A program made the translations under genes and the position numbers. From positions 1 through 21,384 of the IMG/VR virus record IMGVR_UViG_3300022602_000480: 21,384 nucleotides of DNA, one strand, 5' to 3'. The stretch is from a virus. Within the stretch, counting starts at the first letter, position 1, and every line of letters begins with the position of its first letter. The notes below the pieces were generated by a model, which did no database searches, was not told the origin of the DNA, and worked only from the letters and a program-made list of their open reading frames with translations. Shown piece by piece: positions 1 to 6,029 of the stretch.

Positions 1-177
1 TGTTACCCACTCTTTTAGCCTGTTCCTAAATCTTTTCAAACAATCAAACCGCTTATAGGCGTATGCGATCCTGGTCCTGTTAAGGATACTGATTGAGTGC
101 TCACCACAGCTGAGTCTTCCCGCCCTGTGATCCTAGATCCAGTTTTTGGGGCGCACGACGTTAACCTGCGCTAGTCT
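1..177. other. Left-edge region with no recognisable gene, higher GC
   Basis: I see no supportable complete gene here. GC is about 50-53% over 61-180, against about 38% in the next 60 bases. The minus strand has no ATG at all. One minus-strand frame is open from about 132 to the left edge; it would read a basic, Arg-rich peptide (…SILNRTRIAYAYKRF…) that I do not recognise, and its only candidate start is a late TTG. A short inverted repeat GCGCA/TGCGC (151-171, 11-nt loop) is present but has no U-run, so it is not a standard terminator. It could be the end of a neighbouring gene, a structured RNA, or a junction; none is established. Confidence 0.4.
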
Positions 178-624
178 TTATACTGTTGACTGGGTGTCTA
201 TTTTATTCTTAATGTGAGAGCCATGGATTCTACAGGCTATTTGGCCATTGTAGTAATTATCTGATTCTAATACTTTTCTTTCGAACTGGGTTCTTGCTTC
301 TATATAGGAGCATTCTGCTTTGCTACTACAATAATATAGTATTTCTCTTGTGAAATTGTCAACTCCCAATTTCTCCACATCTGCATTTAATTCTGTGTTG
401 CTTCCGTAATATGATTGCCAATCCGAGTCAATCTTACTTCTAATCTTTTTCTTTCGCTTGGTGCCGTTTTTTAATTTTACTGTTCTATAAGTTGTTCGAC
501 TAAATTTTGCTAATTTTTTTCCAATATACTGCCTACCGGTGATCAAATTCTTTATGATGTACACAAACCCAACACAATCATCGGGTAGTGTTTCTACTGG
601 GGAATCTTCGAATAGCCATGTCAT
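178..624 (-). CDS. Small GIY-YIG-type nuclease, free-standing
   Basis: A 148-aa protein whose N-terminal half carries a GIY-YIG signature: GFVYIIKNLITGRQYIGKK at residues 19-37 gives the paired 'VYI' and 'YIG' strands, followed by a Lys/Arg-rich stretch (about 47-64) and DSDWQSYYGS. The downstream helix with Glu and Arg (IEARTQFERKVLES, about 107-120) and the late Asn (YYNGQ) sit where this fold places its metal-binding Glu and conserved Asn. Family knowledge: GIY-YIG enzymes nick or cleave DNA. In T4-like phages they occur as Seg-type homing endonucleases and as endonuclease II; similar stand-alone proteins occur in aquatic T4-like phages. It starts at ATG 624, 19 nt after the stop of the broken radical SAM gene, with no clear Shine-Dalgarno. 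It is probably the last gene of the leftward operon in this window. Homing versus host-DNA degradation cannot be decided. Confidence 0.75.
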   Translation of the reverse strand: MTWLFEDSPVETLPDDCVGFVYIIKNLITGRQYIGKKLAKFSRTTYRTVKLKNGTKRKKKIRSKIDSDWQSYYGSNTELNADVEKLGVDNFTREILYYCSSKAECSYIEARTQFERKVLESDNYYNGQIACRIHGSHIKNKIDTQSTV

Positions 625-643
625 ACATATTAGTTATCATCGA

Positions 644-1033
644 TCACCACTGTGTTGCATAATCTTGATTTACGATCTTGGAGGAACATTTTGTTTGGCA
701 TTCTTGCCACTTAAATGTTTGAAATTCTTCTTTCCAAAAACTGTCAGACAAGGCTTCGGTTAATGTACAATGATGTAAATCGAACTGTTCTGCTAATGTT
801 TGCCATTCTTGATTATGACTATACCTATTTGCTACCCAACAGCATGGAAATAATCTACCCCGAGCATCTATATATAATCCTTTATTACCTATCTCGCATA
901 GTGGAACCACGGGTGTTCTATCTTGATTCTGAGTATATAATTCAAAATTAATTGGGTGTATCTTTTGTTTTTTTACCAGTAAAGTTGTACTGTTCTCTTT
1001 CAAATCTATGTGTGTTACTAATAAATTTATCAC
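644..1033 (-). pseudogene. C-terminal (SPASM/twitch-like) part of the second radical SAM protein, in a shifted frame
   Basis: This frame encodes CEIGNKGLYIDARGRLFPCC followed by W, then a later HC and a CQTKC motif. That is the Cys-rich auxiliary [4Fe-4S] (SPASM/twitch) region expected at the C-terminus of the protein encoded just upstream. The intact neighbour has the same block (IYIDAQGRVSPCCW) in one continuous frame. The nominal ATG at 1033 lies inside the coding region of the N-terminal part, so I do not think it is an independent gene. Reading passes cleanly from the upstream frame to this one if one A is removed from the A7 run (T7 at 968-974 on the + strand), giving FTGKKQKIHPINF and a composite of about 334 aa. 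It may be a genuine inactivating indel, a phase-variable or programmed +1 site, or a sequencing error. Confidence 0.7.
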
Positions 1034-1649
1034 TGGGCTCTAGTGGATCGTTTGCGCCATACCCAGGATATACACTGCCAAACTTGGTGCTTTTAGTCAA
1101 TTGAAATTGATCAACCCCGAGACTTTTTGCAAACTGTTTCATTAAACCCAATTGATTTTCGTTAAACTTAAATGCAATAGCAGCCCACACTATTTGACAC
1201 TGGCTAGAGAGACGTAATGTTTGTAACCCTGCAATGATACTGTTGTAGTCACTGTTAACACGATACTGGTTGTTGCTGTCATTGTCCCACCCGTCAATGC
1301 TGAAATGCACCGAATCGTCGCAGTCTAACAGTTGTCCAAGATCTGTCCACCAGGTTGATTTTTTATGTGATCCGTTGGTGATAATAACAATTTCCACAGG
1401 CTTTATGCTTTTTATATACTTGATCACTGGAATCAAGTTGTGTGCGTATATCGGATCACCGTCATCACCGCAGAAGGTAATCTTTTCTACATTGTCTTTA
1501 ATAAACTTTGGAGTAAAGTTACGTTCAAAGAACTCTAAATCTAATTCGGTATTAACCAGTGTGTTGGGCACTTCTTGTCTAGCACACCGAGGACACCGAA
1601 GCGTACATTTACTTGAAATCTCAATATGAAAGTGCCAGGTGGCTAACAT
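948..1649 (-). CDS. Second radical SAM protein, N-terminal part, interrupted by a +1 shift
   Basis: The 233-aa frame holds the radical SAM core. CTLRCPRC (C15, C19, C22) is the CX3CX2C cluster motif; FCGDDGDP matches the neighbour's CGNYGDP in the SAM-binding region; FSIDG is a later core motif. It ends after the A7 run with a short non-conserved tail (TKDTPN), and the expected Cys-rich C-terminal domain continues in the next frame (644 to about 973). The ATG at 1649 overlaps the upstream radical SAM stop by 7 nt and has a good ribosome site (GAGGT, 1656-1660, 6-nt spacer), so translation is probably coupled. The protein is a diverged tandem paralogue of the upstream gene. Family knowledge: such enzymes bind a [4Fe-4S] cluster and cleave SAM to start radical chemistry on peptides, sugars or cofactors. 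The substrate is unknown. Confidence 0.75.
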   Translation of the reverse strand: MLATWHFHIEISSKCTLRCPRCARQEVPNTLVNTELDLEFFERNFTPKFIKDNVEKITFCGDDGDPIYAHNLIPVIKYIKSIKPVEIVIITNGSHKKSTWWTDLGQLLDCDDSVHFSIDGWDNDSNNQYRVNSDYNSIIAGLQTLRLSSQCQIVWAAIAFKFNENQLGLMKQFAKSLGVDQFQLTKSTKFGSVYPGYGANDPLEPSDKFISNTHRFEREQYNFTGKKTKDTPN

Positions 1650-2479
1650 AATTCTACCTCACGTTGCCATTGTGCAGTGAATGTAGTTTTTTTATTATCA
1701 GTACTACATGTTGCACGGCATACAGGATTTGATGCGGTGGCAACCCCTTCAAACTTAAAGCCCTGCTGTCTAGAGCCCAACCAACAACACGGGCTAACAC
1801 GACCTTGGGCATCTATGTATATACTCTGTTCGTTTAAAGCAAAACACTCTATGGCACCAGTTTTTTCTAAAGGCGATTGCCACTCCTTAGGGTACTCTAA
1901 TCCTTCAGCCAACGGACGCTTGCTTACTTTAGCACGAAACCAAGTAAATCCCATATCTCTTGCTAGTTTTTCGCAAGCATCGACTTGATGTTCATTATGA
2001 CGATATACTAACATGTCCCAATGTGCCGATCCACCTGCAGAAATGAACGCTTGAGCATTAGCCATAACAATATTCCAATTTACATTTTTTCTATATATAT
2101 GATTGGTGTCTTCTAGTCCGTCGATGCTGAATACAACATAGTCTTGGGATTGATTAAATCTTGATCCAATTTGAGTCCACCACCAAGATCCGCGAATGCC
2201 ACCATTGGTGTTCATGCCTAATGTAATCTTGGGGTTAATTGACCTAAAGTAATCATATATTTCTAAAGTAGTTGAACCAGCTGCTGGATCGCCGTAGTTA
2301 CCGCACATAAACATCTTATCTAGATTTTTTATAAACTCAGAATTGAATTTATCTTTAATTTGATCTACAGACAAATGATGTTTTTTATTTTTATCAAATA
2401 CCAAATCAGTTTCTCTAGCACACAGCGGGCAAGCAGCTTGACAAACATCTGTAGGTTCAATGTGCAGTACTTTATACAA
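1643..2479 (-). CDS. Radical SAM enzyme with SPASM/twitch-like C-terminus
   Basis: An intact 278-aa protein. EPTDVCQAACPLC gives the CX3CX2C [4Fe-4S]/SAM motif (C13, C17, C20); CGNYGDP (59-65) is the GGE-like SAM-contact region; MNTNG (about 89-93) and FSIDG (117-121) are further core strands. The C-terminal domain has C212, the PCCW pair (C231, C232), CRATC (C254, C258) and a terminal C278, as expected for one or more auxiliary Fe-S clusters. The start is a TTG (2479-2477): an in-frame TAG lies two codons upstream and the next Met is past the cluster motif. The TTG overlaps the gp46 stop by 8 nt, implying translational coupling; a GGA about 8 nt upstream may serve as ribosome site. Aquatic T4-like phages are known to carry radical SAM genes, but substrates are undefined. 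A peptide-, glycan- or tRNA-modifying role is possible and unproven. Confidence 0.85.
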   Translation of the reverse strand: MYKVLHIEPTDVCQAACPLCARETDLVFDKNKKHHLSVDQIKDKFNSEFIKNLDKMFMCGNYGDPAAGSTTLEIYDYFRSINPKITLGMNTNGGIRGSWWWTQIGSRFNQSQDYVVFSIDGLEDTNHIYRKNVNWNIVMANAQAFISAGGSAHWDMLVYRHNEHQVDACEKLARDMGFTWFRAKVSKRPLAEGLEYPKEWQSPLEKTGAIECFALNEQSIYIDAQGRVSPCCWLGSRQQGFKFEGVATASNPVCRATCSTDNKKTTFTAQWQREVELC

Positions 2480-4241
2480 TTTCTACATCCGTATTGTAAC
2501 TAGTATATCCGTTTTCCTTAACCACGTGTAGGGTGTTGTTTACACGCCCGGCTAGCTCGTCTTTGTGAGAGACTAACCAAATACTTTTATTAGCGTCACG
2601 ACTCATTTTTTTAAGTATTGCTAAACTGTTTTCTACCCCCGAACTGTCCATGCCCGAATCGACTAGTTCGTCAATGAACAACAAGTTGATAGGTTGGTAT
2701 AGGCTTTCCCACACATCGCGGAAACTCCAACTTAAACTTAAGATCAAACGATTGCGTTCTCCGCGACTTAGATTATCAAAGTCTAAGTCTCTGCCTAATT
2801 CTGTAATACTCACAGTTAAGTCGTTATTGAACTTGACAGTGTGCGGTAAGCCAATGCGATCTAGATACTGACCTAAACGAGCATTTAGGTAACTTAGATT
2901 CTGATCAATAATACGTTTACGAATAAAAGAATCTTTATTGGTCAATAACTTCATTAAAAATTCTTGATGTTCTTTAAGATTAGTCAGTTCGTTAATTACA
3001 TCAAATTTAATTTCTTCGATGCCTTGACTCTGCATCTCTGCAATTTGATCACGGTATGGATCATCCTCTTCGGACTTAACTGCCAGCTGTTGCTGCAGGC
3101 TAGCTACACTAGCACGATGTTGTACAGCATCTTGTTCGCTGTCATAAAATGTTGTAGGAACAGCACCCAACTCACCTAAGGTGGTTAGTGCTTCGGTAAA
3201 AGCCGCTACATCATTGGTAAATGTGATTAAGTTTTCTTCAGCAACTGCGAGATCCTGCCGTTTCCCCGCCACGACCTGTAGATGTTTTGCGTCGTGGAAC
3301 TCTTGCCCACAGGTATGACACTGATGGTTGTTGAGTGTTGCGATCTCTTGTTCAAGTTTTTCAATAATCTTATTTTCGCGTATTTGGTCCTGCCGGGCAC
3401 GTCGAAGATGCGACTGTAGGTCACTGATATCTTTCTCCTTCTGGCGATATGTTGCAAGCGCCTGATGTGCTTTAATCTCTTCATCAATATCAATTTCGAG
3501 TAACTGATCGAGAGCGGTTTCCAAGCGTGAGATGTCTTCGTCATGTCGTGTTTTCCATAAGGTTTGCCTACGCTTTAGATTTTCAATTTGTTCTTCAATT
3601 CTTCGATTAGCGTCGGTTACTGCTTTAATACGAAATTCTTCTTGTGTGATAGCGTCTCGGGTAGTTTTACCAAGTTCTTTTAATCGGTCAGCTTTTTCAC
3701 TTAGTAGTGTAATACCCAATAACTGTTCAATAATAGTTCGTTGATCGTTTGCCTTAAGTGCAAGGAAAGGTTCAGTATAGGTATTAAGTGCCACAATGTG
3801 TTTAAACATGTCGTGGCTCATGCCCAGCATACGTTCTATATCTGCTTGTGTTTCTCTTGAGTCACCTTGTGCTTCGTCGGTAATTTCTCGTTCTACATCG
3901 CCAACAAAGAATCGCATAACATTAGGTTTGCGACCGCGTTCAATTCTGTAATCTATGCCGTCTTTTTCAAAATCAATAGTAACCATCATATTTTTACTAT
4001 TGGTCTTATTGATTAGGTTATCTTTTTTGATATTGGTAAGAGCATTGCCGTACATAGCATAGCTCAGTGCATTGATAATGGTAGTCTTACCCGTGCCATT
4101 TCTTGCACCCAAATCGTCACCGCCTAAGTCCAAATTTTCGCCTAGTACCAGAGTTAAATCGCGGCGATCAAAATTAACGGCTTGTGTAGTATTACCTACA
4201 CTCATAAAGTTTTTTACGGTTAGAGTTTTTATTTTAAACAT
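2472..4241 (-). CDS. 46: Recombination endonuclease subunit gp46 (SbcC/Rad50-type ATPase)
   Basis: A 589-aa SMC-like ATPase that pairs with gp47 to resect DNA ends for recombination-dependent replication and repair. Visible elements, numbered from the chosen Met: N-terminal FMSVGN resembling T4 gp46 (IMSVG); Walker A GARNGTGKTT (45-54); a long charged coiled-coil region (about 180-430) broken by the zinc-hook CHTC (308-311); the ABC signature LSRGER (491-496); Walker B LLFIDE followed by LVDSGMD (520-528); and the His switch LVSH. Length is close to T4 gp46 (about 560 aa). I start at ATG 4241 because MFKIKTLTVKNFMSVGN aligns with the family N-terminus; an upstream start at 4274 would add 11 unmatched residues. 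The ATG overlaps the stop of the SGNH-like gene by 8 nt, and the gp46 stop overlaps the radical SAM start by 8 nt. Confidence 0.95.
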   Translation of the reverse strand: MFKIKTLTVKNFMSVGNTTQAVNFDRRDLTLVLGENLDLGGDDLGARNGTGKTTIINALSYAMYGNALTNIKKDNLINKTNSKNMMVTIDFEKDGIDYRIERGRKPNVMRFFVGDVEREITDEAQGDSRETQADIERMLGMSHDMFKHIVALNTYTEPFLALKANDQRTIIEQLLGITLLSEKADRLKELGKTTRDAITQEEFRIKAVTDANRRIEEQIENLKRRQTLWKTRHDEDISRLETALDQLLEIDIDEEIKAHQALATYRQKEKDISDLQSHLRRARQDQIRENKIIEKLEQEIATLNNHQCHTCGQEFHDAKHLQVVAGKRQDLAVAEENLITFTNDVAAFTEALTTLGELGAVPTTFYDSEQDAVQHRASVASLQQQLAVKSEEDDPYRDQIAEMQSQGIEEIKFDVINELTNLKEHQEFLMKLLTNKDSFIRKRIIDQNLSYLNARLGQYLDRIGLPHTVKFNNDLTVSITELGRDLDFDNLSRGERNRLILSLSWSFRDVWESLYQPINLLFIDELVDSGMDSSGVENSLAILKKMSRDANKSIWLVSHKDELAGRVNNTLHVVKENGYTSYNTDVEIV

Positions 4242-4968
4242 ACTTTTTTGCACTATCATATAGCATATCTGCAATATACATGTGCCCGTCAGCCGTTGGG
4301 TGGTTCCCTAGCCAATGATTATTTGCAATTAATATACTTTTTAGTTGGTGTAAATAAAAGCTATTCCATCCATAAAATCTATTGGTATCTATTTGTCTAA
4401 GGTAAAATTGTATTTCGTCATATTCGGCACGTATCTGCTCGTCGGTCATTAAATCAAAATTTATTAATTTTTTAACTGAATCAATAAATTCAGGCCAGGG
4501 GTTTAACCAACGGTCTAGGTCATTATAATGTGTGTTTAACATTAGATAATTTTTATTGTATTGGGTAAACATTGTTTGTAGTTGTATAATTTGTTGTAGC
4601 CACAGTTTAAATGCATACAATCTATTGTACCAAACTTGGAATAACGTTCTTCCCCATATTTTATAATAATCTTCTTCACCAAAAAATTTGTGAACTAGCA
4701 AAGGATTAAAATGTGCTTCAAAATTATTGTCGGACTTGTAAAAAGTAAATTTAGCTACACTTGTCCATACTATTATATATAAATCAATATCTTTTTCTAA
4801 ATGCTTTATTGCTCTATATACAAAATGTTCATTTGAGCCAGACAAACACGAATCGTTATATACCTCTGCACCTAGTTTGTTACCTAACACCGCCGGCCAT
4901 GCCTGTGTGTTGGGGCTTTTTAAACCGTCGCCGTAAACCCAACTATCTCCAGCTACATAAATTTTCAT
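4234..4968 (-). CDS. SGNH/GDSL hydrolase-like protein between gp47 and gp46
   Basis: A 244-aa protein with the block I motif GDSW (7-10, Ser9 as candidate nucleophile) right after a short beta strand (MKIYVA). A GSN (44-46) is a plausible block II/III oxyanion element, and HPTADGHMYIA near the C-terminus (His223) is the usual block V context. The classical catalytic Asp three residues before that His is a Leu here (WLGNHP), so the catalytic triad may be incomplete. No signal peptide or membrane segment is visible, suggesting cytoplasmic action. Family knowledge: SGNH enzymes are esterases or acyl-transferases acting on lipids, glycans or acetylated polymers. The gene begins 1 nt after the gp47 stop (TAATATG) and ends overlapping gp46, so it is an insertion into the 47-46 pair and should be co-expressed. 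Substrate unknown. Confidence 0.75.
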   Translation of the reverse strand: MKIYVAGDSWVYGDGLKSPNTQAWPAVLGNKLGAEVYNDSCLSGSNEHFVYRAIKHLEKDIDLYIIVWTSVAKFTFYKSDNNFEAHFNPLLVHKFFGEEDYYKIWGRTLFQVWYNRLYAFKLWLQQIIQLQTMFTQYNKNYLMLNTHYNDLDRWLNPWPEFIDSVKKLINFDLMTDEQIRAEYDEIQFYLRQIDTNRFYGWNSFYLHQLKSILIANNHWLGNHPTADGHMYIADMLYDSAKKYV

Positions 4969-4969
4969 A

Positions 4970-5989
4970 TTATAGATTTCTATAGATGTCTAGCAACAAA
5001 TTTGGATCGTATTGTTTGCTGTCTATGGTATTAAGTTGACTATACACTATTTGATCCACAGACTCAAATTCAATATTACCGGCTATTTCGTAGTCGGTTA
5101 AGTCTGTTACCTTAGCGGGTATAAGTGTAATTTCTCTTAGTTGATATGTTTCAATAAATGTTTCTTTGATAAATGTAGCTTCTTCGTAACTGATATCAAT
5201 ATCCAAATTGACTCGGACATGCATATTTGGTTGTAGCATCGCCTCAGTGTGCTTGAGCACATCACTCAATTGGAATACACGGTATCTGGGTTGATCGGGC
5301 CAACTATGATAAACTGGCTCTTGGCCCCACTCTAAGATCATAAGACCACGATCATCGTCGCCGGCGTCAGCATAGTTATGCGGGAAACAGTTACCTAAGT
5401 ATGTAACATTTCCTCGAGTCTGTCGTTTATGAAAGTGCCCAGAATAAACGTGTTCAAATCCGGCTAAATCGTTTTTGGGATTTACTTCACCGTGATCGGG
5501 CATGGCCACCATGGCATTCATTAGGTATCCAGGCAACTCAAAGTGCCCAAACATATACTTGCCCGACAGTTTTTTCAGCTTCTTGTAGTCGTCGCCCACA
5601 AGCCACGGAGCAATAGTAACGTCGCCGATAGTAGTCCAATCGTTACAAATGTGGATGCGAGATAGGTGTTTGGCCCACTCCACACTTTGTACATCACGCT
5701 TGTCGCGATAATACAGATCGTGGTTGCCAGGAATAAAGTATGTTTGATCAAAGTTTTCATTTAGGTGCTCCAGAGCACGTAGGCTATAATTGAGTGTGAC
5801 TATATTAATGGATGCACGATTGTTGTGCCAGTCGCCCAAGAACAAGGCTGTTTCACAACCTTCGGCTCGGGCACGGGCAGTAGCCCATTTTATAAAATTG
5901 AGACAGTCCTCATTGTGTTGCGTACTGTTGGACTTCAAACCAAAATGCACGTCAGTGAAAACCGCTGCTTTTTTAAATAGATTAGTCAT
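4970..5989 (-). CDS. 47: Recombination endonuclease subunit gp47 (SbcD/Mre11-type)
   Basis: A 339-aa calcineurin-like metallophosphoesterase, the same length as T4 gp47 as I recall it. All nuclease motifs are present: DVH (13-15), GDWH (52-55), GNHD (88-91), GHFE (148-151) and GHFH (184-187), which ligate two metal ions. The C-terminal 120 residues would form the capping and gp46-binding part. The partner gp46 is two genes downstream, separated by the SGNH-like gene. The ATG at 5989 is preceded by ACTGTACTACT, with no visible Shine-Dalgarno, and by an AT-rich hairpin terminator after gp55, so it may have its own promoter or be made by readthrough. The order 55-47-46 is also seen in T4, which supports the call. 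Confidence 0.95.
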   Translation of the reverse strand: MTNLFKKAAVFTDVHFGLKSNSTQHNEDCLNFIKWATARARAEGCETALFLGDWHNNRASINIVTLNYSLRALEHLNENFDQTYFIPGNHDLYYRDKRDVQSVEWAKHLSRIHICNDWTTIGDVTIAPWLVGDDYKKLKKLSGKYMFGHFELPGYLMNAMVAMPDHGEVNPKNDLAGFEHVYSGHFHKRQTRGNVTYLGNCFPHNYADAGDDDRGLMILEWGQEPVYHSWPDQPRYRVFQLSDVLKHTEAMLQPNMHVRVNLDIDISYEEATFIKETFIETYQLREITLIPAKVTDLTDYEIAGNIEFESVDQIVYSQLNTIDSKQYDPNLLLDIYRNL

Positions 5990-6006
5990 AGTAGTACAGT
6001 ATAGAC

Positions 6007-6028
6007 AAAAATTTGATAAAAATCAAAT
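6007..6028 (-). terminator. AT-rich hairpin plus T-run after gp55
   Basis: On the minus strand ATTTGAT-TTTT-ATCAAAT (6028-6011) forms a perfect 7-bp stem with a 4-nt loop, followed at once by TTTT (6010-6007). It starts just past the gp55 stop (6030-6032) and before gp47. The stem has only one G-C pair, so if it is an intrinsic terminator it is probably weak and leaky. Confidence 0.5.
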
Positions 6029-6029
6029 A

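Noticed and set aside
151-171. GCGCA/TGCGC inverted repeat as a terminator of the leftward operon
   Set aside because: Only a 5-bp stem with an 11-nt loop, and on the minus strand it is followed by CCCCAAAAA rather than a T-run.
960-980. Programmed -1 frameshifting at the A7 run of the second radical SAM gene
   Set aside because: A -1 shift leads into the third frame, which stops soon and lacks the SPASM-like cysteines; only +1 (or -2) joins the two halves.
4242-4274. Eleven extra N-terminal residues for gp46 from an upstream start at 4274
   Set aside because: The extension has no match in the gp46 family, whereas ATG 4241 gives the typical N-terminus and an overlap-coupled junction.
5575-5760. 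Opposite-frame and out-of-frame ORFs such as the hydrophobic 61-aa frame within gp47
   Set aside because: They lie wholly inside well-supported genes, have no ribosome sites and look like by-products of the coding frame.
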